Source of the DNA: Streptomyces acidicola
Lineage (GTDB): Bacteria; Actinomycetota; Actinomycetes; Streptomycetales; Streptomycetaceae
DNA: 64,000 nucleotides
Assembly: GCF_009377235.1 (NCBI RefSeq)
Contig: NZ_VMNX01000001.1
Coordinates: 62,001 to 126,000 of the forward strand
Direction of reading: 5' to 3'
Under the pieces are notes generated by a model that searched no databases, was not told the DNA's origin, and saw nothing but the letters and a program-made list of their open reading frames with translations. The position numbers were made by a program, and so were the translations under genes. Below, one piece after another: positions 47,012-55,259 of the stretch; position 1 is the first letter of the stretch; the number at the start of each line of letters is the position of its first letter.

Positions 47012-48311
47012 CCTCTGGCGCGACACCCGACACGAGGCGCCCGAGCGCGGCCCTGCCGCGGCTACCGGACTTCGGCATGAAGTGCACGTAGGTCCGGAGC
47101 GTGAACGCCGGGTCACTGTGGCCCAGCCACGCGGCCAGCTGTGTAATCGTCTCACCCTCAGCCAGAACGACGCTAGCAAACGTGTGGCGTAGGACGTGGA
47201 AGCCGAACTCGCGCGGCATCGTCCACGTCTCCTTGCGCCACGGGCTCCTCCCCTTCTTCGGCTCGATGTAGGTGACCTCAGGCTGCGGGATCATCCCGGC
47301 CGCAGCGAGCGCCGGCTTCCAGTGCTTCTCGTTGAAGGTGTCCTTGTTGATGGCGCCGCCGTTGACCCCGTTGCGGAACTGCGTCGTGACGAGTAGCCGC
47401 ACAGTGCGCTTGGGACGGTCCTCCCACGCCAGGCTCGGCCGAGCCGGATCCACCCACGGCAGCGTTACCTCGACGGACGGGAACCGGTTGGCGTACTCCT
47501 TGATCGCCTCGGCCAGTTCGGGGGTGCACGGCGCAGCACGCTCCTTGTTTCCCTTCGGGGGCCCGAACCCGAACCGCCCGTTGACTTTGATGATCTGCCG
47601 GACGACGTGGATGTCCTCGCCGTCGACGTCATCGGGCGAGAAGCCGAGGGCCTCGCCCTGCCGCAGACCCGCACCGGCGCCCAGGCTGACCAGGATGCCG
47701 TAACGGTCGGGAAGTTCCTCCTGCACCATCGTGACGGTGTCCTGCGGCCACGCCAGCGCCTTCGACTTGGGCAGACGGGGGGCCCTGAGTTCTGGGTCGC
47801 GGAACGGATTCGCCGGAATCCTCTTCGCCTTGTGTGCCGCCTGCAGAATCGACGAGAAGTGGGCCCATGTGACGACGAGCGTTCCGACGTCGATGTCCTG
47901 CTCGGCCCGGCTCTGCCAGGCCCGCACCTCGTCGAACCCGATGCGGTTCAGTGACAGTGCGCCGGCGTGCGGGAGGATGTGGCCGAAGACCCGGGAACGC
48001 ACGGACGCCTTGGTGGTCGGCGGGTACCGCACCGTGGGCCACCAGTGCTTGCGCACGTATTCGTCCAGGGTGATGGATCCGTCGCGCGGATCGTAGAACT
48101 GGCCGCGGATGGTGTCACTCTGGGCGTTGGCGAGCCAGTCCTTGGCGGCGGCCTTCTGTCCGTCGGGGAACGACCGGGAGCGGACGCCGGGGATACCGGT
48201 GACCTTGTAGCGCTTGCCCTTTCCGTGCCGCTCCGTGGGAATCTGAATGACCTTCTTGGTATCCGGGTCAACGCCCTTCTTGTACCAGCGGTCCTCGATG
48301 TATCCCGGCAC
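46932..48311 (-). CDS. int: Tyrosine integrase
   Basis: A 459-residue protein with ATG. An N-terminal arm-binding/SAM-like region (residues 1-165) precedes the catalytic domain, which has Arg217 in AGLRQGEALGF, His372-x-x-Arg375 in FHVLRHTFAS, His398 in WLGHSDPAFT and the nucleophile Tyr408 in LRTYVHF. All catalytic residues are present. It integrates the genome at a host attB and marks the phage as temperate. An upstream leftward gene (48334) ends 22 bases before it, so the two may share a transcript. Confidence 0.95.
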   Translation of the reverse strand: MPGYIEDRWYKKGVDPDTKKVIQIPTERHGKGKRYKVTGIPGVRSRSFPDGQKAAAKDWLANAQSDTIRGQFYDPRDGSITLDEYVRKHWWPTVRYPPTTKASVRSRVFGHILPHAGALSLNRIGFDEVRAWQSRAEQDIDVGTLVVTWAHFSSILQAAHKAKRIPANPFRDPELRAPRLPKSKALAWPQDTVTMVQEELPDRYGILVSLGAGAGLRQGEALGFSPDDVDGEDIHVVRQIIKVNGRFGFGPPKGNKERAAPCTPELAEAIKEYANRFPSVEVTLPWVDPARPSLAWEDRPKRTVRLLVTTQFRNGVNGGAINKDTFNEKHWKPALAAAGMIPQPEVTYIEPKKGRSPWRKETWTMPREFGFHVLRHTFASVVLAEGETITQLAAWLGHSDPAFTLRTYVHFMPKSGSRGRAALGRLVSGVAPEAGESPESPDTALQSGSPQTLPSSDGS

Positions 48312-48333
48312 GTCGCCTCCCCTGCACGGTTGA

Positions 48334-48777
48334 TCAGGCCGCCATGGTCCCAGGGGAATCGATGGTGACGATCTCTCCGTGCCACAACTGGAACCATCGT
48401 CCGCCGGCGAGGCACTCCTCGACGGAGCGATTCAGGAAGGGGGCGATCTCGTCGATCGTTGCGGTGGGGCAGAGGTACACGGCCACATCACCCTTGTGCT
48501 CACGGAAGTCGACCGGCGGTGCCGGGTTGAAGGGCGACAGCGCGAACGTGACGGAGATGGGGTTCTCGGGGTGGTCCGGGGAGATGACCTCGCCTCCCCA
48601 GACCTGGAACCACTGGGTGTTCTTGACACAGTCGCGCAGGGTGGCGTTGAGCGAGGGGATGAACTGGCGGGCCTTGGTTCCGCAGGCGACGCGAAACTCG
48701 ATGAGACCGCGTTCTTCGCGCCAGTCGGACAGTTTCCCGGGGCCGGGGTCGTCGGCCCTGTATACGACGCGCAGCAT
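48334..48777 (-). CDS. Hypothetical protein upstream of integrase
   Basis: A 147-residue protein from ATG 48777 with GGGAGG upstream. Two similar halves are visible: NATLRDCVKNTQWFQVWGGE-V and a second EECLAGGRWFQLWHGEIV, i.e. an internal repeat with the W-F-Q-x-W-x-G-E pattern, so it may be an internally duplicated beta domain. Unknown function; cotranscription with int suggests a role in lysogeny. Confidence 0.7.
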   Translation of the reverse strand: MLRVVYRADDPGPGKLSDWREERGLIEFRVACGTKARQFIPSLNATLRDCVKNTQWFQVWGGEVISPDHPENPISVTFALSPFNPAPPVDFREHKGDVAVYLCPTATIDEIAPFLNRSVEECLAGGRWFQLWHGEIVTIDSPGTMAA

Positions 48778-48936
48778 GAGGCGCCCTCCCGTTGTTGCGG
48801 TGCGCCCGTGACGGATCTGCCGAAAGCGCACGGTTGTGGAAGGGTACGACCTGTTAACAGATGGCCACAATCAGTTGTACGAAATGTCTATAAAGGGACT
48901 TCTTAGTCAACGTGTGTGCTGGCGGGGCGCGGTGCA

Positions 48937-49365
48937 CTACTCCTCGCGCCGAGCCCGCTCGTCAGCCTCGATCATGGCCAGCCATCGCCGCTGCTCCCGC
49001 TCCGACATGCCGCCGAGGTGACCAAGAATGATGCGCACGGTGCCTCCGTAGCCGACCAGTTCGGTGGCCCGGTAGTCCAGCCACTGCTCGGCGACCGCCT
49101 CCTTGATGCGTGTCTCCGACTTGCCGAGGGCGGCGGCAATGGCGCGCATCTGGACAGGACTGGGGGCGGAAGCCGGCGGGTTCTTGACGAGCTTCTGGAA
49201 GTACTGCCAGGAGATCTTCTCGCCCGTCTCCGGGTCAACTGCGACCTTGCCGAGTTCGCGAAGGCTCTTACCGTCGTCGAGTGCGGCTTGGATGAGCTGG
49301 GAGAGCGGCCCTGTAGGGGAGGGCTGGGCTGCGTCAGACTCCGGCGCAGGGGCCGCTGCCGTCAT
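48937..49365 (-). CDS. Probable immunity repressor
   Basis: A 142-residue protein from ATG 49365 (GTG 49389 is an alternative). LSQLIQAALDDGKSLRELGK, ISWQYFQKLVKNPPASAPS and VQMRAIAAALGKSETRIKEA form a helix-turn-helix region of the XRE type with an insert, a pattern I know from immunity repressors of Streptomyces and mycobacterial phages. The C-terminal helices (LDYRATELV onward) may dimerise. It faces the rightward HTH gene at 49612 across two GTAGAC sites, the classic repressor/Cro arrangement. Confidence 0.75.
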   Translation of the reverse strand: MTAAAPAPESDAAQPSPTGPLSQLIQAALDDGKSLRELGKVAVDPETGEKISWQYFQKLVKNPPASAPSPVQMRAIAAALGKSETRIKEAVAEQWLDYRATELVGYGGTVRIILGHLGGMSEREQRRWLAMIEADERARREE

Positions 49366-49466
49366 GTCCTGGTCGTCCTCTCGGTTCACTCTTCCACCGG
49401 CTGTTTCTATCCGTGGGGGTGTGCGCTGGAAAAGTAGCAGGTCAGTCCGTACAACCATCCTCGTTT

Positions 49467-49548
49467 GTAGACGGATCGTCTACGCATCCATGCTATCTAG
49501 CCACAAACTTTGCCGATATGCGGCGCGAGGTGACCCATTCTGTAGACA
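49467..49548. promoter_or_regulatory. Candidate operators of the lysis-lysogeny switch
   Basis: GTAGACG-GAT-CGTCTAC (49467-49483) is a perfect 7-bp inverted repeat with a three-base centre. A second half-site GTAGACA lies at 49542-49548 followed by a degenerate arm. Both are in the divergent gap between the repressor (start 49365) and the Cro-like gene (49612). No promoter hexamers are clear. Confidence 0.6.
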
Positions 49549-49611
49549 GAGTGACACCGAAAGTGCTCTACTGGGGGCAAGCCAAGGCCACTCCGCACCA
49601 CTGGAGAACCG

Positions 49612-49890
49612 TTGAGCCATACCCGCTACACGCTCAAAGACCCCGCGAAGTTCAGATGGGTCATGGAAAACCCCGGCCGCGGAGCCCCCTACTCGGTCCG
49701 AACCCTCGCGGAAGCGAGCGGCTGCGGCCCGGGGCTCATACAGAAACTGGCCAGCGGCAGCCAATCCACAGTGGGTGTCCTTGGCGCCCACGCCCTCGCG
49801 GAGGCCCTCGGTGTCGCCGTACTCGTCCTCTTCATGCCCCCAGTGACGCCAAATCGCGTCACCATGACTATGGGCGACGATCCTGAATAG
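49612..49890 (+). CDS. Cro-like HTH protein
   Basis: A 92-residue protein with TTG start. HTH region: YSVRTLAEASGCGPGLIQKL, then a second helix and HALAEALGVAVLVLFMPP, the usual end of XRE-type domains in Streptomyces phages. Divergent from the repressor and first gene of the rightward early operon, hence the Cro-like call. Confidence 0.75.
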   Translation: MSHTRYTLKDPAKFRWVMENPGRGAPYSVRTLAEASGCGPGLIQKLASGSQSTVGVLGAHALAEALGVAVLVLFMPPVTPNRVTMTMGDDPE

Positions 49891-49898
49891 GAGAAACC

Positions 49899-50180
49899 GT
49901 GCCCCGAAGTACCCCCCAGCACAAGCAGCCGGCCCCACCCGGCCACGTGTGGATCGATGAGGCCGCCCGACTGAGCGGCCGAAGCATCGAGACGCTCTAC
50001 AAGGACCGCCAGAAGCAGAAGCGCACCGGTCAGTGCGACGGACCCCGGTCCGTGACCCTGAGCCGCAAGGCCGCCTGGCGCATCGCAGACATCGCGGCCT
50101 GGCTCGCCGAAGGCGACCAGGACGTTGACCCCCAGCTTCTCCACGACAGCCGCCCGGCCGAGCCCCGCCTCGCCGCCTAG
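49899..50180 (+). CDS. Excisionase-like HTH protein
   Basis: A 93-residue protein with GTG and AGGAGA upstream. HVWIDEAARLSGRSIETLYK with a basic wing (DRQKQKRTGQ) and the later WRIADIAAWLAEG resemble winged-helix excisionase/AlpA-type proteins. Second gene after the Cro-like gene, a usual place for an excisionase. Confidence 0.7.
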   Translation: MPRSTPQHKQPAPPGHVWIDEAARLSGRSIETLYKDRQKQKRTGQCDGPRSVTLSRKAAWRIADIAAWLAEGDQDVDPQLLHDSRPAEPRLAA

Positions 50181-50285
50181 TGCGGCTTGAGCCCCAACCG
50201 CCGGCGCGCATACCGGCAGCCGGGGCCCCGCGGCCGCAAAGCCGCGCGATCCACCCACACCATCCGTGAACAGAAGGGCAGATCG

Positions 50286-50645
50286 ATGCCTCTATTCTCG
50301 CAGAACCGCCCGCCGAAGATCGTCCGGCAATCGCCTGTGAAGAGCGACACCCTCGACGTCACCGTGTCCACGATCCGCATCGCGCGAGGCAACTACAACA
50401 CGGTCATCTTCGACAACCACGCCGACAAGCGGCACGCCGGGTTCTTCCTCGGCGGCTACGCCATCGACCACTCCTCGCAGCGCGCCGAGACGCGTGAGGC
50501 GGCGATGGACCAGCACCGTGAGGCGCTGTACGCGGCCCGCACCGAGGAGCCGTTCCCGCCCCGCGGCGGCCACGACGAGTCGTGCGCCTACATCTCCGGC
50601 ATGACCACCCGTTGCACCTGCTCCACCGAGGGCGGTGTGCGATGA
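50286..50645 (+). CDS. Hypothetical protein, paralogue of the gene at 38112
   Basis: A 119-residue protein with ATG. PPKIVRQSPVKSDTLDVTVS, IRIARGNYNTVIFDNHADKR and HREALYAARTEEP are shared with the leftward accessory gene at 38112-38423. The C-terminus here has an extra Cys-rich part (ESCAYISGMTTRCTC). Overlaps the next gene by four bases. Confidence 0.75.
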   Translation: MPLFSQNRPPKIVRQSPVKSDTLDVTVSTIRIARGNYNTVIFDNHADKRHAGFFLGGYAIDHSSQRAETREAAMDQHREALYAARTEEPFPPRGGHDESCAYISGMTTRCTCSTEGGVR

Positions 50646-51193
50646 CCGACCGCGCCGAGTACATCGCCGGCCTGCGCGAGATCGCGGACTGGCTGGAGCA
50701 GCACCCGGACGCCGATCTCCCGTCGACGGATCGCCTGCTGCTGCCGCTGAGTACGAACCCCGCGGTGGAGGAGTTTGCCGCCACCCTCGGCCTGACCGCC
50801 GAGATCGACGAGGAGGGTAACGCCGCCGTCGACCTGAAGTTCGGTCCGATCGCCTTCCACGCCTACGGCTACGCGGACTTTACGGAGCACGTCAAGGAGC
50901 ACCACGAGCGCCAGGCCCGCAACTGGGCCGACAAGAACGGCATGGTCATCCAGCCCCGCGAGGGCGAGCCCGACGAGGCGCGCGAGCACCGCGTCGTCGC
51001 CTACCGCAACTCTTCCCAGCCGGGCGTGCTGCTGTGCCGGGAGCACGGCGACGGCTGGGCCTGGCTGACCCCGCTCACGGCCGACGACCTTCCCGACGGC
51101 GGGACCTGCACCTTCGGAGACCCGGCCGACCCCGACGACGTGTGCGGCAACGACGTGCTGATCAACGACACCAAGTCGGGAGGTGCGCGATGA
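50642..51193 (+). CDS. Hypothetical protein
   Basis: A 183-residue protein with ATG in a four-base overlap. N-terminal helices (RAEYIAGLREIADWLEQHPD, EFAATLGL) are of a type I recall from Streptomyces phages, followed by an alpha/beta middle (AVDLKFGPIAFHAYGYADF) and a C-terminal part with three Cys. Not recognised further. Part of the chain 50286-55257 with overlapping starts. Confidence 0.7.
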   Translation: MTDRAEYIAGLREIADWLEQHPDADLPSTDRLLLPLSTNPAVEEFAATLGLTAEIDEEGNAAVDLKFGPIAFHAYGYADFTEHVKEHHERQARNWADKNGMVIQPREGEPDEAREHRVVAYRNSSQPGVLLCREHGDGWAWLTPLTADDLPDGGTCTFGDPADPDDVCGNDVLINDTKSGGAR

Positions 51194-51438
51194 GCGTCTC
51201 CCGTATCCCGACGCCGGACGCCGTCCGCTACTTCTCGTCCCGCCAGCTGCCGCGCGCGGTCCGTGAGGCGGCTTCGGCTGCTGATCGTGCCGAGCTGGAG
51301 CTGGGCCGCCCGGTGTCGCCGCTGTCGGTGGAGGACTTGGGCGATCGGGAGACCGTGCTCGCTCACTGGCATCGGGCGGACAAGGTGCTGGCCGCGACCG
51401 CACTCCGGCCCGAGCAGGCAACGGGGGTGCTGTCGTGA
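51190..51438 (+). CDS. Hypothetical protein
   Basis: An 82-residue helical protein with ATG overlapping the previous stop. Sequence VSRIPTPDAVRYFSSRQLPR and a second helix VLAHWHRADKVLAATALRPE. No motif; possibly a small adaptor. Confidence 0.65.
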   Translation: MSVSRIPTPDAVRYFSSRQLPRAVREAASAADRAELELGRPVSPLSVEDLGDRETVLAHWHRADKVLAATALRPEQATGVLS

Positions 51439-51995
51439 AGTGCGACGAGCTGAAGCCCGACGACTCCTGGCGCACCTGCGACAAGGACCTGAAGCACCCC
51501 GGCAGCCACCGTTACCTCAACGAGTCGTGGCCGCGGCTGGAGCCGAACGAGCCCGACCCGAAGGTTGAGGCGCTGCTGGAGCGGACGAAGGCCGCCCGCT
51601 CATGGGGCCTGGACGAGCGCCGCTTCCCGATCGTCGTCATCGAAACCGTCACCCGAGTCATGTGGGTGGACGCGGAGGACGAGGACGACGCGCTCGACCG
51701 CTGGGCCGACGACTACAGCGACATCGACCTGGAGGGAACTCAAGTTCTCGACGGGTGCCTAGAGTTCCGCCGCCTCGACGACTCCGAGCGCTTCGACCTG
51801 GGGCGGACTTCCCCGATCGGCCCCATGATCGCCTGCCCGGGCTGCGGCGCGCAGGCCATGCAGCGGTCCTGGTACCACAATCCGCTGCGGAAGTGCCACG
51901 GCCCCATCAAGTGGCGGGAGACCCAGGCGCCGAACCCCTGCTATCGGTGGCGCCGCGACCACGAGGCCCACGCCGGATCGGCGGTGACCGCGTGA
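51435..51995 (+). CDS. Hypothetical protein with two Cys-rich ends
   Basis: A 186-residue protein with GTG in a four-base overlap. The N-terminus (KCDELKPDDSWRTCDKDLKH with nearby His) and the C-terminus (IACPGCGAQAMQ and further Cys) could each bind zinc; the middle has FPIVVIETVTRVMWVDAEDE, an alpha/beta element. Unknown function. Confidence 0.65.
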   Translation: MKCDELKPDDSWRTCDKDLKHPGSHRYLNESWPRLEPNEPDPKVEALLERTKAARSWGLDERRFPIVVIETVTRVMWVDAEDEDDALDRWADDYSDIDLEGTQVLDGCLEFRRLDDSERFDLGRTSPIGPMIACPGCGAQAMQRSWYHNPLRKCHGPIKWRETQAPNPCYRWRRDHEAHAGSAVTA

Positions 51996-52627
51996 ACGCA
52001 GAGCAGTTCAACGCGCTGTACGAGGTCGGCATCCCGGTGTTCGCCTACCCCGGCTTCCGCCCGGAGGACGACCGCAACGCTCGTCGGCTCGTCACCCGTA
52101 CCCGAAGCGTGGCGTCCGTGCTGGGCGGTCACACCGACGTGGTTTGGGTGGACGGGCACAGCGCCTGCATCGCTCTCAGTCACGTCGACGTGGTATCGGA
52201 GGACGAGTTCAAGGCGGCACGGGCTGCCGAGACTGCCGCAGCGGTGGCCGCCCTGGGCGCTCTGCCGATGCCTGCCGGGCCGGAGCCTAAGCGGCTCGAC
52301 GACGCGCGGCTCAAGGAGATCAAGAGCCTGCTGCGGTACGAGACATCGATCTCGTTCCACAGCGCCCGCGCCAAGGAGTCGATGCTCCTGCTGCTCGCCG
52401 AGGTCGAGCAGTGGAGGGCGATCTACGGCGCCGAGGCGCTCCCCGGAGCGCTCAACCGTCTCCGCCACGCCGATGCGGAGATCGAGCGACTGAAGGCGGA
52501 CAACGGCACCCTGTCGGCGGCGCTGTCCGAGGCGCTCGGGCAGGCGGCTCGGGCGGACGCCCAACTGGACCAGGCGCAGCCGGCCCCGTTCTCCGTGACC
52601 GGCGAGGCGGTGAGCGGCGATGAGTGA
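51992..52627 (+). CDS. Hypothetical protein with coiled coil
   Basis: A 211-residue protein with GTG in a four-base overlap. First 70 residues alpha/beta (VGIPVFAYPGFRPEDDRNAR, VASVLGGHTDVVWVDGHSAC), then a helical coiled coil (LNRLRHADAEIERLKADNGT). The first part may bind a small ligand. No family recognised. Confidence 0.65.
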   Translation: MNAEQFNALYEVGIPVFAYPGFRPEDDRNARRLVTRTRSVASVLGGHTDVVWVDGHSACIALSHVDVVSEDEFKAARAAETAAAVAALGALPMPAGPEPKRLDDARLKEIKSLLRYETSISFHSARAKESMLLLLAEVEQWRAIYGAEALPGALNRLRHADAEIERLKADNGTLSAALSEALGQAARADAQLDQAQPAPFSVTGEAVSGDE

Positions 52628-53075
52628 CCGTCTCACCCCGGCCCGCGAAGCCGAGATCCGGGAGAGCATGGCCGCCCTGGACGCCAATCGCACGCTGACC
52701 CTCGGCGCCTGGACCGCGAGCCAGGTCAACGAGAAGAGCGTGCTCCCGCCCGCCTTCGCGCACGTCGTCGAGGACGTGCTGCGGACCGAGCGCGGTGCTG
52801 TGGTGCGCAGTTCGGTGGGCGTCTTCGGTGACGAGCGGCACGCCGTCTTCGTGGCGCTCGCCCGGACTGCCGTGTCAGACCTGCTCGACGAGCTGGACGC
52901 GGTCCGCAACGAGCGCGACGAGGCACTGGCTCGTGTGACGGAGCTGGAGGCGTTGACGCCAGCCCCGATCCAGACGTGCCGGGTCTGCAGCGCGGGCTAC
53001 ACCTACGGCCAGCCGTGCAGCACCTGCGAGTTCAACACGCTCATGGCCCGCGAGACGGGTGGTGAAGTCGCGTGA
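52620..53075 (+). CDS. Hypothetical protein with coiled coil and zinc ribbon
   Basis: A 151-residue protein with ATG eight bases inside the previous gene. Helical with LLDELDAVRNERDEALARVT as coiled coil, then CRVCSAGYTYGQPCSTC, a four-Cys zinc ribbon. Could be a DNA- or protein-binding adaptor. Confidence 0.65.
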   Translation: MSDRLTPAREAEIRESMAALDANRTLTLGAWTASQVNEKSVLPPAFAHVVEDVLRTERGAVVRSSVGVFGDERHAVFVALARTAVSDLLDELDAVRNERDEALARVTELEALTPAPIQTCRVCSAGYTYGQPCSTCEFNTLMARETGGEVA

Positions 53076-53302
53076 GCGCCCAGTTCTTCCAGCCCGAGCG
53101 CACCTACACCCGTCAGGTCGGCGGCCAGATCGGCGAGTTCCTCGTCGATCACATCACCCGCAACCCGAACGACGGCGGCCTGCACGCCTTCGGCTGGTAC
53201 CGGCGCCTGCCCCACGCCAGCTGGCACCCCTACTCGCAGAACCAAGCCGAGTTCGGCGCCTGGACCGACAACACCACCCGCACCCTCAAGGAGGCGTCGT
53301 GA
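53072..53302 (+). CDS. Hypothetical small protein
   Basis: A 76-residue protein with GTG in a four-base overlap. Contains several aromatic residues (FFQPERTYTRQVGGQIGEFL, FGWYRRLPHASWHPY). Not recognised. Confidence 0.6.
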   Translation: MSAQFFQPERTYTRQVGGQIGEFLVDHITRNPNDGGLHAFGWYRRLPHASWHPYSQNQAEFGAWTDNTTRTLKEAS

Positions 53303-53634
53303 GCGCTCTGAACCTGACTGACATGACCCTCTCCTTCCGCGCGTTGGAGACGATCGCCGAGACCCACCCGCACCTGCCGGCCGCCCTGTTCCACCTGCGC
53401 GGCACCACCCTCGCCGCCGAACAGGTCATCGACGTCCAGTTCCACCACGACCCCGACGCCTTCACCGCCTGGTGCGACGTCTTCGACATCGACACCGCGC
53501 TGCTGGAGACCAGGTCGACCGGGTTCGGCCACTACACGCGGGCTGTTGTCCGCTACGCCGGCGTCACCTTCGTGCTCGTCCTCGACCACCACGACCGCGA
53601 ATGGCGGACCGCACCCCTGGCGGTGGCCGCGTGA
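53299..53634 (+). CDS. Hypothetical protein
   Basis: A 111-residue alpha/beta protein with GTG in a four-base overlap and AAGGAGG upstream. ALETIAETHPHLPAALFHLR is a helical start; VVRYAGVTFVLVLDHHDREW a strand pair. No motif. The next gene again overlaps by four bases. Confidence 0.65.
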   Translation: MSALNLTDMTLSFRALETIAETHPHLPAALFHLRGTTLAAEQVIDVQFHHDPDAFTAWCDVFDIDTALLETRSTGFGHYTRAVVRYAGVTFVLVLDHHDREWRTAPLAVAA

Positions 53635-54674
53635 GCGAGTCATCCAAGATCGAGTGGACGGATGCGACGTGGAACGTCGTCACCGGCTGTGAGAAGGTGT
53701 CGCCCGGCTGCGACAACTGCTACGCGGAGACGTTCGCCGAGCGCTGGCGCGGCATCCCCGGCCACCACTTCGAGACCGGCTTCGACGTCACCCTCCGCCC
53801 GGAGCGGCTGACGCTGCCGCTGAAGTGGCGGAAGCCGAAGCGCGTCTTCGTAAATTCGATGTCCGACCTGTTCCACAAGGACATCCCGGTCGACTACATC
53901 GCCCGCGTCTTCGCGGCCATGTCACTGACGCCGCAGCACACGTACCAGGTGCTGACCAAGCGGCACGGCCGGATGCGCTCCCTGCTCAGCGACCCGGAGT
54001 TCGAGAAGAAGGTCGACTACGAGCTCCTGCACTTCCCGCCGTTCGCCGACCCGAAGCTGATCCGCCGGGCCTGGCCTCTGCCGAACGTCTGGCTCGGGGT
54101 GAGCGTCGAGGACCAGAAGCGCGCCGATCTCAGGATCCCTGCCCTCGTCGACACCCCGGCCGCCGTCCGGTTCCTGTCCTGCGAGCCGCTCCTCGGGCCT
54201 GTCGACCTCTCGGCGTGGATGCCCAGCGGTCACGCCGCATGGCGTTGCCAGGGGCCGGACTGCCGCCGCTTCTACTCCGGCCCGCTCGAGCAGCACTGCC
54301 CCGACTGTGCCCGCGATGGTCACTGGGGCGGCAGCCACACCGGCAACGGCCGCCCGAACGGCCAGCCGATCGGCTGGGTCATCGTCGGCGGTGAGTCCGG
54401 GCACGGAGCCCGACCGATGAGCCCCGACTGGGCGCGCAGCATCCGCGACCAGGCCCAAGCGGCGGGCGTGCCCTACCTGTTCAAGCAGTGGGGGGAGCAC
54501 CAGCCCACCGGATGGATGGTCATCGGTCGTCCTTCCGACCGGCGCAACGTTCTCGTCGGCGACCCGATCGACGAGCTCGGCCACCGCTGGGAGATGCGCC
54601 GCGTCGGCAAGGGCAAGGCCGGCCGCGAGCTGGACGGCCGCACCTGGGACGAGTTCCCGGCGGCCGTGTCATGA
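53631..54674 (+). CDS. DUF5131 / phage Gp37-Gp68 family protein (radical-SAM-like)
   Basis: A 347-residue protein with GTG in a four-base overlap. WTDATWNVVTGCEKVSPGCD and NCYAE contain a C-x6-C-x2-C cluster (Cys20, 27, 30) as in the DUF5131 (Gp37/Gp68) family, with the family blocks RVFVNSMSDLFHKDIP, TYQVLTKRHGRM, PNVWLGVSVEDQ, RFLSCEPLLGPVDL and WVIVGGESGHGARPM, then WARSIRDQAQAAGVPYLFKQ. An iron-sulfur/SAM chemistry is predicted from the fold; the substrate is not known. In other genomes such genes sit beside three-Cys-motif partner proteins; none is seen here. An extra zinc-like insert (CQGPDCRRFY, HCPDC) is present. Confidence 0.85.
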   Translation: MSESSKIEWTDATWNVVTGCEKVSPGCDNCYAETFAERWRGIPGHHFETGFDVTLRPERLTLPLKWRKPKRVFVNSMSDLFHKDIPVDYIARVFAAMSLTPQHTYQVLTKRHGRMRSLLSDPEFEKKVDYELLHFPPFADPKLIRRAWPLPNVWLGVSVEDQKRADLRIPALVDTPAAVRFLSCEPLLGPVDLSAWMPSGHAAWRCQGPDCRRFYSGPLEQHCPDCARDGHWGGSHTGNGRPNGQPIGWVIVGGESGHGARPMSPDWARSIRDQAQAAGVPYLFKQWGEHQPTGWMVIGRPSDRRNVLVGDPIDELGHRWEMRRVGKGKAGRELDGRTWDEFPAAVS

Positions 54675-54805
54675 CCGCCCCGGCGGAGGTGCCCGTCCTC
54701 TGGCTGCAAGCCCTGTGCCTGACCGCCCTCCGCATCCTCCGCCTCGAAGCCGCCCTCACCGCCGCACGACACACCAACACCCGCCTGAAGGGAGAAGCCG
54801 CGTGA
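54671..54805 (+). CDS. Small hydrophobic-helix protein
   Basis: A 44-residue protein with ATG in a four-base overlap and ending in a four-base overlap with the next gene. It has one amphipathic or hydrophobic helix (VLWLQALCLTALRILRLEAA). The unbroken overlaps on both sides support translation. Confidence 0.5.
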   Translation: MTAPAEVPVLWLQALCLTALRILRLEAALTAARHTNTRLKGEAA

Positions 54806-55257
54806 CCCTCACCGACCTCATCCCCGGCCTGAAGGGCTCCGGCAGCCGGCGCGCCGTCGACAAGGTCGCCGAACTCCGCCGCAACGAGATCACCCTCCTC
54901 ACCAACCTCCACGCGGCCGGTGACGAGGTCGCCCTGCTCCGCGAAGACCTCGCCACCGCGGGCGCCCGGCAGGCGGAGACGGAACAGGTCGTCGTGCAGC
55001 AGCAGGCCGACATCGACGACCTCACCGCCGAACGCGACCAGCTCGCCGAGGAACTCACCGCCCTCAAAAGCCGGTTCGGCGGGCAGCTCGCCGCCGAGGC
55101 CAACGCCAACGCGGTCACCGTGCCGGGCGGCTACCGCGACACCAGCGCGATCGAGGACCAGGCCACCGACCCCATCGGCATCGACGTGCGCACCCTGCGG
55201 GAAGCGGCTGAAGCCGGACTTCTCGGCCCCGTCACCGATCCCGGACACACCCACTGA
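54802..55257 (+). CDS. Coiled-coil protein
   Basis: A 151-residue protein with GTG and AGGGAGAA upstream. Residues 20-100 form a continuous coiled coil (VAELRRNEITLLTNLHAAGD and TAERDQLAEELTALKSRF). The tail has GVTVPGG-like and DPIGIDVRTLREAAEAGLLG segments. It is the last gene before a hairpin. Function unknown. Confidence 0.65.
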   Translation: MTLTDLIPGLKGSGSRRAVDKVAELRRNEITLLTNLHAAGDEVALLREDLATAGARQAETEQVVVQQQADIDDLTAERDQLAEELTALKSRFGGQLAAEANANAVTVPGGYRDTSAIEDQATDPIGIDVRTLREAAEAGLLGPVTDPGHTH

Positions 55258-55259
55258 CC

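Noticed and set aside
48880..48905. Leftward TTGACT and TATAGA near 48.9 kb as promoter of the integrase unit
   Set aside because: Spacing is only 12 bases, too short for a standard promoter.
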